A DNA stretch of 64,000 nt from Sporolactobacillus sp. CQH2019 (lineage in GTDB: Bacteria > Bacillota > Bacilli > Bacillales > Sporolactobacillaceae). The DNA lies in contig NZ_JARAJZ010000006.1 in assembly GCF_028765345.1 (NCBI RefSeq), positions 142,861-206,860 of the forward strand. Reading direction: 5' to 3'. Position 1 is the stretch's first letter. The number at the start of each line of letters is the position of its first letter. The notes under the pieces are model-generated. The model searched no databases. It was not told where the DNA came from and worked only from the letters and a program-made list of their open reading frames with translations. A program made the position numbers and the translations under genes. Shown piece by piece: positions 18,593 through 27,600 of this stretch.

Positions 18593-19009
18593 AGTGCCGT
18601 GATAAAGGTGCGGGAGCGTTTACCGGATTAGGTCGAAACAAAGAGTCATGTCTCAATGCCTTTGGCGCAGTGAACCGTGACGAAAATGTTAGAACATCAC
18701 CGGGCAATCGCCGTTTATCATTCTGTTTTGATGCCGCTCCGGTTCCATAGATTCGCTTCCTTGAGGAATGTATGCGGAAATTCATCGGACCGTCAGCGAC
18801 GGCGGACCGCTGCCCAATCGACAGGAATGCCGGCAGAAGCGAATTATTTAAAAAGCAATAGTTCAAAAGGCCTGCCATTTCCTGTCGGAACCTGCCGAAT
18901 AAGGTTTGAATAGCGTGAAAAGAGATGAAAATCCAGGAACTTTTCCCTGTTCAATATTTTGTCACACTTTTCTATAATACAAAGGAATGCGTGAGGAGAA
19001 ATCAAAAAT
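18593..19009. other. Gene-free stretch
   Basis: No coding region, repeat or clear promoter is visible between the permease stop and the hairpin at 19010. The short frames here have no ribosome sites and no recognisable motifs. Confidence 0.5.
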
Positions 19010-19039
19010 CGAAGCTCTCGGCAGAGCTTCGGTTTTTTT
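19010..19039 (+). terminator. Strong, probably bidirectional terminator
   Basis: CGAAGCTC (19010-19017) pairs with GAGCTTCG (19024-19031) and is followed by a run of seven T. An AAAAATC run on the other side gives U-residues on the minus strand too. It insulates the toxin locus from the permease. Confidence 0.8.
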
Positions 19040-19123
19040 CAGGTGACGTGAAATCGTCTCTGCAAAACAATAGAGCCGCTTTTTCGGAACGAACGAAGTA
19101 CCCAAAATAAAGGGGCGGTAAAG

Positions 19124-19174
19124 ATGGACAATCAATGGCTGATGCTGGCCGTCTCGATCAATGAAGGGCGGTGA
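19124..19174 (+). CDS. 16-codon leader ORF overlapping the toxin start
   Basis: AAGGGGCGG precedes an ATG at 19124 that opens MDNQWLMLAVSINEGR and stops at TGA 19172-19174. The stop overlaps the GTG start of the toxin gene as GTGA. This arrangement would couple toxin translation to leader translation. It could also be the fossil of a small upstream partner gene. No homology is apparent. Confidence 0.4.
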   Translation: MDNQWLMLAVSINEGR

Positions 19175-20796
19175 CGGAAAACATGGGAGAGGATGTTTCT
19201 TATCAAAGCGGTTCATGGGACGACATGGGCCGGGCGATCGCTCAAATTTCATCCTGGGGCGGCGCGCTGGAGCGCATGCGGCAGATGGACCGGACCCTTC
19301 AGCAGATCCAGAAGGCGATCGACGATCTGGACGAAGACCGGCGCCTCTGGTTTTCGTACAAAAGCCAGGCTGGGACGCTCGACAAACTGGGTCAGGACTA
19401 CCGGAAGCTGGACACCTTTACGAGTGAGGCCGGCAATGCGGTCAGCCGCCAGATCGACGATCCCTTTTACAAACAGATGGACGCCTTTGCCGCGGAAATG
19501 GCGCAGGTTTCGATCAGCCAGTACCACACCCCAAACACGCTGAACGTCAAGGAGTACCAGGCGGCCAGTCCGCTCGCCTCTGTCGCCGCCTATGAGCCAG
19601 TGACCAAACAGTCGATCACATTCGACGATCTCTTTAACAGCAGCAGCCTGATGGCCGCCTCGCTGAAAAAGGAATACGAAGCCTACCGGGCCGCGGCCGG
19701 GAAACAGGCCGGCGACGTGACCTTCGACCAGTACAAAGAAGGGATCCAGTACAGCCGCGGCTTCGACTACCGGTCGATCAAAGACAAACAGATGGACCGG
19801 GAGTTCTGGGTGAACCTCGGCATCGGAGCGGCAGTCGTCATCCTGACGATCGCCTGCCCGCCGGCCGGGATCGCGGCGGGTGCCGCCTACGGGGCGATGC
19901 AGCTGGCCGACGCGGCCACCGGGACGAGCCTGATCTCCGGGCGGAAGCTGAGCACGGAAGAGCGGGTCACGGAGGGCGTCTTCGGTGTGCTGGACGTGAT
20001 CCCCGCTTTCAAGGCCGCCGGCGCTTTCAGCGCGATCGGCCGGATGGGCACCCAAGGCGTGACGACCTTGGGCGACCTGACGAAAACGATGAGCCGGGCG
20101 TCCGGAAGGTGGTTGATCCAGCTGAAACAGGCCGGCCGTGCAGGGATAGACAGCGTGAAACAAGCCGCGGCCAACGCGGGAGACCGGATTTCCCTGAGCG
20201 GCCTGCAGCCGGAATTTGCCGGCGCTTCAGGAGTTGGCGGCGGAGAGCGTTTCGTCGATAATTTAAGGAACATTAAACAGTCAGTTCAACAAATATATTC
20301 AAAGAATATTGGGAGCATGTCTACAGAAAAAAATAATGTTAATAGACTTGTCCCAGGTAAACCAGGAATTGTAACAGGGGGGGATTCAAGTAAGTTAGGA
20401 AAAAATTTGATGGAAGAGATGGGAATTAAACGTTCGGCAAGATGGAGTGGATATCAAGCACAGCACATTATCCCTGCTGAAATGTCAAATAATCCGGTCA
20501 TTAAAAAAATAGGCATGGACTTAGATAGCTCATCAAATGGTATTTTTCTCAGGATACCGGGTGATAATATAAGTGCAATTTCTAGACATAGGGGCTATCA
20601 TTCTATTTATAATGAAGTGGTGGCGCGAGCATTAAATAAAATGGATATTAACCAGAGCGTTGATAGCTTACAGAAACAAGTATATAATTTGCAGAAAAAT
20701 TTAAGAAAATTACAGGAAAAGGGATTACCACTGTACCCTAACCAAGGCGCGACAGTAGATCTTTGGGAAAGAAAGCTAAAACAATTAAAGTACTAA
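19171..20796 (+). CDS. Polymorphic toxin with pre-toxin TG region and AHH nuclease tip
   Basis: A 541-residue protein built like contact-dependent polymorphic toxins. Residues ~1-200 are helical and hydrophilic (scaffold, possibly LXG-like for type VII export). Residues ~210-250 are hydrophobic and Gly/Ala-rich. Residues ~265-290 contain VFGVLDVIPAFKAAG, typical of the pre-toxin TG module. The last ~150 residues form an AHH-type nuclease with QHIIPAEM (His432) and HRGYHSIYNE (His473, His477). Base composition drops sharply at about 20255, from very GC-rich scaffold to AT-rich tip, marking the module junction. An immunity gene follows at 20832. The GTG at 19171 overlaps a leader stop; ATG 19183 is an alternative. 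Nuclease class is fairly sure, export route is not. Confidence 0.8.
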   Translation: MTENMGEDVSYQSGSWDDMGRAIAQISSWGGALERMRQMDRTLQQIQKAIDDLDEDRRLWFSYKSQAGTLDKLGQDYRKLDTFTSEAGNAVSRQIDDPFYKQMDAFAAEMAQVSISQYHTPNTLNVKEYQAASPLASVAAYEPVTKQSITFDDLFNSSSLMAASLKKEYEAYRAAAGKQAGDVTFDQYKEGIQYSRGFDYRSIKDKQMDREFWVNLGIGAAVVILTIACPPAGIAAGAAYGAMQLADAATGTSLISGRKLSTEERVTEGVFGVLDVIPAFKAAGAFSAIGRMGTQGVTTLGDLTKTMSRASGRWLIQLKQAGRAGIDSVKQAAANAGDRISLSGLQPEFAGASGVGGGERFVDNLRNIKQSVQQIYSKNIGSMSTEKNNVNRLVPGKPGIVTGGDSSKLGKNLMEEMGIKRSARWSGYQAQHIIPAEMSNNPVIKKIGMDLDSSSNGIFLRIPGDNISAISRHRGYHSIYNEVVARALNKMDINQSVDSLQKQVYNLQKNLRKLQEKGLPLYPNQGATVDLWERKLKQLKY

Positions 20797-20831
20797 ATCA
20801 CATGAAAATAATGGTAAGGTGGGCAATTTTT

Positions 20832-21287
20832 ATGGAGAATAAAGATATTAATTTTTTGGAAGAATTGCTTTATAACACAGAAAAGGATGATGTCATCAAG
20901 CAGTTAAGTAACACAAGTGACCCTCTAGTCCTCCATTGCTTTGCCGCAAATTACAACTGGAATAGTGGTTTAGAAATACCAGAAGCTATCCTCACGAATA
21001 AGCATTGTGATCTAGGAACAGGATTATTAATGTTTTATTATGCTGACGGATATCGTCTGTTAGAAAATCCAAAGGGAGTTTCAACCTCTAAACTTGAAGA
21101 ATGGAAGGATTTTTTGCTCAAGCTTTATAATAAACTTATTAATTTAGATTTTAAATCACAAAATATATCATTTAATCCTGAATTAACGAGAGTCCAAAAA
21201 TTTAAATTGAAAAAAATGAATCCTAATATTCCAGAGTTTTTAGTAGACAAATCACCTGGTAAAGTAATTGAAATTCCTGAAATATAA
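20832..21287 (+). CDS. Immunity protein, DUF4274-like
   Basis: A 151-residue AT-rich gene directly behind the AHH toxin. The central part LHCFAANYNWNSGLEIPEA followed by CDLGTGLLMFYYADGYRLL matches what I know of DUF4274, a domain found in toxin-immunity neighbourhoods. Start ATG 20832 is chosen because AAGGTGGG lies about 10 bases upstream; an upstream in-frame start at 20763 would overlap the toxin gene. It should bind and block the AHH tip in the cytoplasm. It is followed by a terminator at 21302. Role is inferred from position and domain. Confidence 0.7.
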   Translation: MENKDINFLEELLYNTEKDDVIKQLSNTSDPLVLHCFAANYNWNSGLEIPEAILTNKHCDLGTGLLMFYYADGYRLLENPKGVSTSKLEEWKDFLLKLYNKLINLDFKSQNISFNPELTRVQKFKLKKMNPNIPEFLVDKSPGKVIEIPEI

Positions 21288-21301
21288 GAAACTTATTTTG
21301 A

Positions 21302-21336
21302 AACCTTGATCAGCTTTATACTTCAAGGTTTTTTTA
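21302..21336 (+). terminator. Terminator after first toxin-immunity pair
   Basis: AACCTTGA (21302-21309) pairs with TCAAGGTT (21323-21330), followed by a T-run. This ends the intact toxin-immunity unit before the decayed copies begin. Confidence 0.75.
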
Positions 21337-21429
21337 TTAGATATCTCTTATTAGATGACTAATCAGGGATTATGTAGTAGCCACTAACTGATTAATATTT
21401 TTTGAACATGACATTTGACCAATTGGAGA

Positions 21430-22213
21430 AAATGTTTCATACCGGAAACAGTTCATGGGATAACATGGGTCGCCGATGCGGTCAACCGCCGGATCGACGA
21501 TCCCTTTTACAAACAGATGGATGCCTTTGCCACGGAAATGTCGCAGATTTCGATCAGCCAGTACCACACCCGGAACACTCTGAACGTCAAGGAATACCAG
21601 GCAGCCAGTCCGCTTGCCTCCGTCGCCGCCTATGAGCCAGTGATCAAACAGTCGATCACGTTCGACGCTCTCTTTAACAGCAGCAGCCTGATGGCTGCTT
21701 CGCTGAAAAAGGAATACGAAACCTACCGGGCCGCGGCCGGAAAACAGGCCTCGGCGTGACTTTTGACCAGTACCAAGAGGGCATCCAGTACAGCCACGGG
21801 TTCGACTACCGGTCGATCAAAGACAAGCAGATGGACCAGGAGTTCTGGGTGAATCTCGGTATCGGGGCGGCAATTGTCATCCTGACGATCGCCTGCCCAC
21901 CAGCCGGGGCATAGATGGAATATCAAGATCTACAGGGAAGCCAGATAAGTTTTATGGAACCATAGATAAAGTCAATGATCCGAGTCAAGTATCTGTTCCG
22001 GCTTGGGAACCAAAAGAGGGCGACTATCCTTTCACTGGCAGAGGATTTACAGGAAGTAAAAGTATTATTTCACCAGAATACTTTCAAGATTTAAGAATAT
22101 TTACTGATGGTGATAAAATCAATATATTCGATGGTAAAACAGGTGAAATAACTCAACAATTTGTTTATGATGCTGATACAGATGAAAAATGGATATTAAT
22201 GGGGGGAAAATAA
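21430..22213 (+). pseudogene. Decayed toxin copy 2 with orphan toxin tip
   Basis: This copies the toxin scaffold: GTTCATGGGATAACATGGG joins directly to the region encoding RRIDDPFYKQMDAF, so about 200 bp (copy-1 positions ~19230-19436) are missing. A one-base loss near 21757 (GCCTCGGCGTGA) breaks the frame, and homology stops at about 21908 after the segment encoding TIACPPAG. A new AT-rich tip then runs in one open frame to TAA 22211-22213, containing KPDKFYGTIDKVNDPSQ and YPFTGRGFTGSKSIISPEYF. I do not recognise this tip. It has no start of its own, so it is a silent or orphan cassette with its immunity gene next at 22216. Confidence 0.75.
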
Positions 22214-22215
22214 AA

Positions 22216-22683
22216 ATGGTCTTTGCTATTTATAACAATAAAGAGTATGAAGCAACTATAAGGAATTCAAAAATTAGATTAAAATCTAGAATGGAAGATG
22301 TTGGATTTTCTGAGCTAGTTGATATTGCAGGAAATATTCATAAAGACATTTATATTAAAGAAGTAAGTGATAACAAAGTAGAATTAGTTTATGAATTAAA
22401 TTATAAAGTGATTTATAAGGGAATGGAATTTGAACCGCTTGCCATAGGCAAATTTGTTTTAGATCAGCACTATATAATGATAACTACTAACGATAGGGAT
22501 ATTGCGGAGAAATTTCAATTTGAGAAGAAGGAACCCTTTGTTTTTGATAAACAGATCCCATTGAATGAGATCGACGCATTAATTGAGATAAAAATACCCC
22601 TGTTGAGATTTAAAAATCTGGGAGAAGAAAGAATCAGAATTGAGAGTCAAGACATCAAGGCCTATCTTTTGAAACAAAAGTAA
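22216..22683 (+). CDS. Probable immunity protein for orphan tip 2
   Basis: A 155-residue intact AT-rich gene starting at ATG 22216, with GGGGGG about 9 bases upstream. It begins 2 bases after the stop of the orphan toxin tip. The sequence (start MVFAIYNNKEYEATIRNSK) is hydrophilic, has no signal peptide or membrane segment, and belongs to no family I recognise. Its place behind a toxin tip is the only evidence for immunity function. It has stayed open while the toxin frame is broken, as expected if protection against sister-strain toxins still matters. Confidence 0.55.
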   Translation: MVFAIYNNKEYEATIRNSKIRLKSRMEDVGFSELVDIAGNIHKDIYIKEVSDNKVELVYELNYKVIYKGMEFEPLAIGKFVLDQHYIMITTNDRDIAEKFQFEKKEPFVFDKQIPLNEIDALIEIKIPLLRFKNLGEERIRIESQDIKAYLLKQK

Positions 22684-22943
22684 GGTTTGAAATTAACCAC
22701 TCTGTTATACAGTAGATAGTTGCTGACAAAGCGTTGAAGACAAAATGATTAAGAAAGCAGTTAAGTAAGCACGAGTCGGTGAGAAAAAATTCCACCCTTG
22801 AGTGAGTCAACCCTTCAATCAAAATTCTGAATAAGAACCAATCGTGAAGCAAGAAATTACCCGCACAATACGTTTCAGATACCGGCGCAGACGCTGGGAA
22901 AATCGACGACATCGACGACTTCTGCCGCTGGGCTGCTGAACTT

Positions 22944-23516
22944 TTGGCACTGGTCGCCGAAATGATGAACCGGGCGATCACTAAAATTTCATCCTGGGGT
23001 GCGCTGGACTGCATGCAGCAGATGGATGCCTTTGTCGCGGAAATGTCGCAGGTCTCAATCAGCCGTTACCACACCCCAAACATGCTGAACGTCAAGGAGT
23101 ACCAGGCGGCCAGTCCGCTTGCCTCCGTTAAACCATGGTCTTGGGATGACAGTATTCCAGGTGGAGATAGTCTTTCACCAGTCCAAAGGAGAAAAATAAA
23201 AGAATTTGCGATGTCGAAGGGTTATATTCCAGAAATAGAAATAAGTAAAGCAGATGGCATGAGATATGGATTCGCTAATTTTGCAGATGCGGGCGTAGTT
23301 CAAAGAACTGTTTATTTGCCCAAAACGTTTTGGAAATTGTCGGATAAAGAGCAGTTTAACTGGTTAGACAAACACATAGGTGGAACTAGAAAAGGTATGA
23401 CTTAGCATCATACGAATATACCCGGTAGAATGGAGTTAGTTCCATTTGGAATTCATAACATAACACCTCACAATGGCGGGAGAACAATAGGAATGTGGGC
23501 GAATGCTCCGAGATAA
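22944..23516 (+). pseudogene. Decayed toxin copy 3 with HNH-like nuclease tip killed by an amber codon
   Basis: Scaffold fragments (ISSWGALDCMQQMDAF, then VKEYQAASPLASV) are joined by a deletion of ~190 bp whose ends in copy 1 share CAGATGGA. A tip follows from about 23130 with SWDDSIPGGDSLSPVQRRK and LDKHIGGTRKGMT. A TAG at 23403-23405 interrupts it, after which the same frame continues HHTNIPGRMELVPFGIHNI and HNGGRTIGMWANAPR to TAA at 23514. The uninterrupted motif would read TWHH...ELVP..H...HNGG, typical of an HNH/LHH nuclease, and TAG is one change from the expected TGG. The product is therefore inactive. A SUKH immunity relic follows. Confidence 0.8.
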
Positions 23517-23543
23517 TATACGATTTGGGGAGGCATAAGTGCT

Positions 23544-24014
23544 ATGGAAATCCGAGAGGGTTCTGTAATCTTTCCACTGCCGGATAACACTTTGTTATCT
23601 GAAAAAGAAAAAAATGGAGGATTAAATTACCAAATGCGTATAAAGAATTTATTAAGAAAAATAATGGGGCAATACCTATTGAGAATGTCTTTATATGCAA
23701 TAATCACAGTTATGTTGTTGACAGATTCTTATGTATATTAAAAGTAACAAGTCAACGAGATGATGAATTCTATGATATTGGCGTTGTAAGAACACAGCTG
23801 GATGAGAGAATTGTTTCAGACGAAAATTTAATTGGTGTTGAATTATTACCCATTGCCGCCTTGTTTGCCGGTGATTTTATTTGTTTAGATTATCGAAGTC
23901 ATAATCAAGAGCCATCTGTGTGTGTGGAATCATGAAGAATCAACTGATTTAGAACCAGTCACATATTTTACAAGTAAGAATTTTGAAGAATTTCTAAAGC
24001 AGCTTACTGAATAA
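23544..24014 (+). pseudogene. Frameshifted SMI1/KNR4 (SUKH) immunity gene
   Basis: The opening MEIREGSVIFPLP shifts frame near 23620 to continue LPNAYKEFIKKNNGAIPIEN, FYDIGVVRTQLDERIV and LLPIAALFAGDFICLDYRSH. These are the hallmarks of SUKH-family immunity proteins: YKEFIKKNNGG-type start, LLPIA..GD.ICLDYR. A second shift falls at the GTGTGTGTGG run near 23922, after which WNHEESTDLEPVTYF and FEEFLKQLTE follow in another frame. The dinucleotide run suggests slippage. Lost function is near certain unless both shifts are sequencing errors. Confidence 0.75.
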
Positions 24015-24257
24015 TATAACTGAGTATCTCCAGTAATATGAACACCTTGATTAGCAGATATTACCGATTAAAATTATACGATCTATTTGTTCAAACAGAG
24101 TTACTAATAATTTAAAAAATGATCTACATTTAGCGATTGCAATATAATATATTCTGAGAAATAATCGAGATATTTTCAAAGCTTTAACCCAAATGTGGCC
24201 CGATGAGATCTCATTTTGAGATAAGAAACTTGTTATTAAAAGTTTGCTGGGAATGAC

Positions 24258-24487
24258 TTGAAAATAAACAAAAATCAGGTGATGACATCTACTATTTGCT
24301 GGATGAATTTTCCGGGCTATTTATTCAGATGCGAATGGATGAGGGAGAACTACACGAAGCATTTTGGAACTGCATTGTTGACGCGGTTTCTTATACGGAT
24401 TGGAAAGCATATTTATATAAAAAAGAAAAATATTTACCCTCTCCAATTGAAAACGTGGATGAGAATTTAGTGAAGCATTTTTCTTGA
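24258..24487 (+). pseudogene. Relic of another small immunity-like gene
   Basis: One frame reads SGDDIYYLLDEFSGLFIQM, then LHEAFWNCIVDAVSYTDW and ends at TGA 24485-24487. It has no start codon or ribosome site, and the family is not recognised. AT-rich composition and its place between toxin relics suggest a decayed immunity gene. The surrounding gaps 24015-24257 and 24488-24747 show nothing else. Confidence 0.4.
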
Positions 24488-24747
24488 TAACTTATTATAT
24501 AATAAAAGGTTCAAACAAAAAATTAGCCGAAAAGTTTATTTTTTATTTGAAGAAAACGGAATCAGTGGAAAAAATAGTATTATAAATTTTATCAATGCTA
24601 ATAGATAGTTATGTCACATTCAACAATATTTGAAAAAGTGAAGTGGACATTAAGATTAAGCGCAAAGACTTGATTTTAATGTCTATTTCATTTTTGGAAT
24701 AATCTACTGATCCTATTAATTGATATATCCATATCAAGATTTGAAGA

Positions 24748-25642
24748 CGTCTTCGGCATGCTGGTTGTGGTCCCCGCCTTCAAGGCCGCCGGGCGCTTTC
24801 AGCACGATCGGCCCGTATGGGCGCAAAGGGCGTGACGACCCTGGGCGACTTGACGAAAACGATGGGCTGAACATCCGGAAGGCGGCTCCGGGAACTGAAA
24901 CAGGCCGAGCGTGCAGGGATAGAAAGCGTGAAACAAGCCGCAGCCAACGCGGGAGACCGAATTTCCCTGGCCTGCAGCCGGAATTTGCCGACGCTTCGGG
25001 CGGCGCAGACAGCGGAAAGCGTATGATTCAGGATGTCAAAAGCACATTCCGGCAGATGGCGTCTAAGGAAAGTGTTACTCAGGAGGTCAGTTATAGTAAA
25101 GTGGAGGAAGTTCAGGATGTTAAGGAAACAAGTGTGGCTCGAAAGCATTTAGATAATGTTCCCGAAGTTCAAACTCCAAAAGATCTCATTACAGAAAGAA
25201 CGAAAGGTTTAGATTTAAGTGAACATCCTACTCAAACTAAACAATTGAGTTCTAAAAAAGATGAAGGCATTGAAAGAAAAAATTGATAATAGAACAATAA
25301 CGAAGCAAGAATATGAAGACTATATATGGAATAAGAAATTTGCTAAAAGAAGAAATAAGGGAGTTAAAGAATTTTGGTATCAAGAGCAACAAAGAATATT
25401 AGATAATGAATGACCTACTCGTAATTGGTCTCAGGAACAGATAAATGATATTGTTTCTGGTAAAAAACCTAATTTTGATGGTAAACCAATTGTGGGGGAT
25501 AGCTACAGTGCTTCCAAGTATCCCCATCTTGCAGACAAAGGCGATATAATTTATCCAGCTACCTATAATGAACATCTTAATGGGTGGCACCTGGAAAAAC
25601 AGTTTTCCAGGTGAACCTATAGACCAGATTAAAGATTTCTGA
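24748..25642 (+). pseudogene. Decayed toxin copy 4 with GHH/HNH-like tip
   Basis: From 24748 the sequence matches the pre-toxin TG and linker part of toxin copy 1 (CTTCAAGGCCGCC, TGACGAAAACGATG, GAAACAAGCCGCAGCCAACG) with several indels. A new tip follows from ~25020, with frames broken near 25283 and by a TGA near 25411. It then reads NWSQEQINDIVSGKKPNFDG, YSASKYPHLADKGDIIYPAT and EHLNGWH, shifting again to GGTWKNSFPGEPIDQIKDF and TGA at 25640. This resembles GHH/HNH nuclease tips, but the expected GHH is GDS here, so catalytic histidines are also lost. An open immunity gene follows. Confidence 0.7.
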
Positions 25643-25655
25643 GGAGATAAAAACT

Positions 25656-25985
25656 ATGGTAAAGATGAAATTAAAAATTGATAATGATTCAAATAAATTA
25701 AGGTATATTTCAGTCCTTAGACAGAAAAAGGATTTGAGTATCAACGAAGTTAAAAGAAATATAGAAAATGATAACTTTGTGCTTGAATGTGATTATTTTG
25801 ATACGGATGAGTTAAAACAGTTTAAGATTATAGTAGATGAATTAATAAATAAAGGAGCTAAAATTCATTTGTTTCAAGATAAAAGAGAAGTACCAACTGA
25901 CTATATTGACAATCTTATAACTTCATACAAGCAAATTGAGGAAGAAAGAGAAAAACTAGATGATGAAATTTTGGGAGACGATTAA
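25656..25985 (+). CDS. Probable immunity protein for orphan tip 4
   Basis: A 109-residue hydrophilic protein, ATG 25656 preceded by GAGGAG, 13 bases after the stop of the decayed tip. It starts MVKMKLKIDNDSNKLRYISV and ends in an acidic coiled stretch (IEEEREKLDDEILGDD). I do not recognise the family. The intact frame next to a dead toxin again suggests retained immunity. A terminator follows at 26175. Function rests on position only. Confidence 0.55.
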   Translation: MVKMKLKIDNDSNKLRYISVLRQKKDLSINEVKRNIENDNFVLECDYFDTDELKQFKIIVDELINKGAKIHLFQDKREVPTDYIDNLITSYKQIEEEREKLDDEILGDD

Positions 25986-26174
25986 TAATAAGTCAGCTTT
26001 TAAAATGTTTATGACAAAATGTAAGGTTTATTTTAGATAATACAGGTAAGATGAAAATAAATTATGGATATGAAGATATATCTCAACTCAGCCCTGTTTA
26101 AAAACAAGAAAAATGGGAAGCTAAGTATTTAAAATGAAAAGAGCCTTACAGAAAAGTCAATGGTTGTGTAAATG

Positions 26175-26217
26175 AGAGGCATGTGTCCTGTACATGACAG
26201 GATTCATGCCTCTTTTT
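26175..26217 (+). terminator. Strong terminator ending the toxin locus
   Basis: AGAGGCATG (26175-26183) pairs with CATGCCTCT (26205-26213). Inside it TCCTGT pairs with ACAGGA, and TTTT follows. The 190 bases before it hold only decayed AT-rich sequence. Confidence 0.85.
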
Positions 26218-26761
26218 AAATGATAGGAATCGGACCATATCTTGAGACGAGAAAGGAAAGAGATCGTAAAAAAATTTCCTTTTTTAAACGGCAGAAAACC
26301 TGCATTCCCGTGCCTTTATATCGAAGTTCTGAAAAATCCCAATGTTAAGGTATTTTCGAGTAAATAGCAGCATACGTCATGATGAAATAGGCCATCCAGT
26401 CAGCCTCCCTATTGAAATCTTCAAGAACCCTGCTGTCATTTTTCAGAATCCGCGATTCGCCGGCGCATTTTCCACTGTTTAATCAGTAAAGAGCTGTTTG
26501 CATTTTGCGGGGCAGGGGGAAAAAACCATAGGGCTGTGGTCCGTACTGTTTCCATGAGAAATTCCGATTGCCGAAAATCTGCTAAGTGAGCCGTTCTTTG
26601 TTCAGACAGGGCACGGCGGATGCGGCCGGATAGATGAGAAAGAAGGAGCATGACTCGTATATTACATTGAAAAATCTTCAACTCAATCCCAATTTAGCTC
26701 TGCAATGATTCAGAATATACTTGAATTATCTCCGTGCATACAATATTTTTGAAGCATTCTA
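26218..26761. other. Gene-free stretch
   Basis: No gene with a ribosome site or a recognisable motif is visible between the terminator and the sigma factor gene. The open frame on the minus strand at 26436-26681 lacks any support. Confidence 0.45.
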
Positions 26762-27361
26762 CTAGTTTCTTTGCAGCAGCGAGGCTCTCAAAGGTTCCAG
26801 TTTTTTTCGCAATGTTTTTTTCCAGGAACGGACGGTGTGTTCTGAAACCCGGGCTGCTTCGGCAATCTGTCTTCTATCCCAGTCTTTGAAAAGGGAGAGA
26901 TGCAGGTACTGACGTTCACGGGGGCTGAGCAAAGAGAGAAAACCGTCGACGAGATCGTGCAGCTGTTTTTCAGTTGATCGTGAAGAGGAGTCAGAGTCAG
27001 GGTAATCAACAGTTTCTTCATTTATAATGGGCGTTTCGCGGCTTGTCAGTTTGCTTACTTTTCTGAGCCTGTCCGACAGTCTTCCGCACATTGTTGCTGC
27101 AGCAAAGGCAATGAAAACATGTTCGGGAGTCTTATCGCGGCCTACCTTGGCCGGATCAAATAAACAATTGGCTTCCCAGAAAGCGATCCGTGCGATCTGC
27201 ATCAGATCTTTCCGGTCCGCCGCACCCTGAATATGGCGGGCGTAGCCGGCGGCATAGCGCCGTACTGTGCTGATAATCATCGGCTCGTATTTCTTCAGCA
27301 GTCTTTCAAATGCGCGTTCGGACGGTTCGCCGGGGTCTGCGAAAAAATCGGTGAAGGACAT
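26762..27361 (-). CDS. RNA polymerase sigma-70 family factor
   Basis: A 199-residue alternative sigma factor. Region 2 is seen around residues 15-75 (ERLLKKYEPMIISTVRRYAA, DLMQIARIAFWEANCLFDP). Region 4 lies at ~140-195, with LLSPRERQYLHLSLFKDW and the helix-turn-helix AAEAARVSEHTVRSWKKT-like segment (IAEAARVSEHTVRSWKK). I place the start at ATG 27361, preceded by AGGAGA; an upstream open stretch lacks homology and a ribosome site. It would direct RNA polymerase to a specialised promoter set. No anti-sigma gene is adjacent. The rhamnose operon starts 870 bases away divergently, but a link is not shown. Confidence 0.8.
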   Translation of the reverse strand: MSFTDFFADPGEPSERAFERLLKKYEPMIISTVRRYAAGYARHIQGAADRKDLMQIARIAFWEANCLFDPAKVGRDKTPEHVFIAFAAATMCGRLSDRLRKVSKLTSRETPIINEETVDYPDSDSSSRSTEKQLHDLVDGFLSLLSPRERQYLHLSLFKDWDRRQIAEAARVSEHTVRSWKKTLRKKLEPLRASLLQRN

Positions 27362-27600
27362 AGGAAGGTCTCCTCTCGGAAATGAAGTGGATTGAAAACG
27401 GAAGAAGTGAAACGAGGGATCAGGGCCGTGTCGGGGATGAAACGATGAGACAGGCAATTTAACGGCCCTTCTATATTGTATGTAGAAGGGGGACACGGAA
27501 AACGGCGGATAAATTCTGAGATTTTTAAAAGAGTATCCTCCGGCATGCTGCAGACTGTCCGGTCGTAGCGTGAATGCATCATCCCCTCCTTTGAAAGATG

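Noticed and set aside
19249-20163. Long minus-strand frame (304 codons)
   Set aside because: Mirror frame of the GC-rich toxin scaffold; its composition is His/Arg-rich nonsense and it runs against a well-supported gene.
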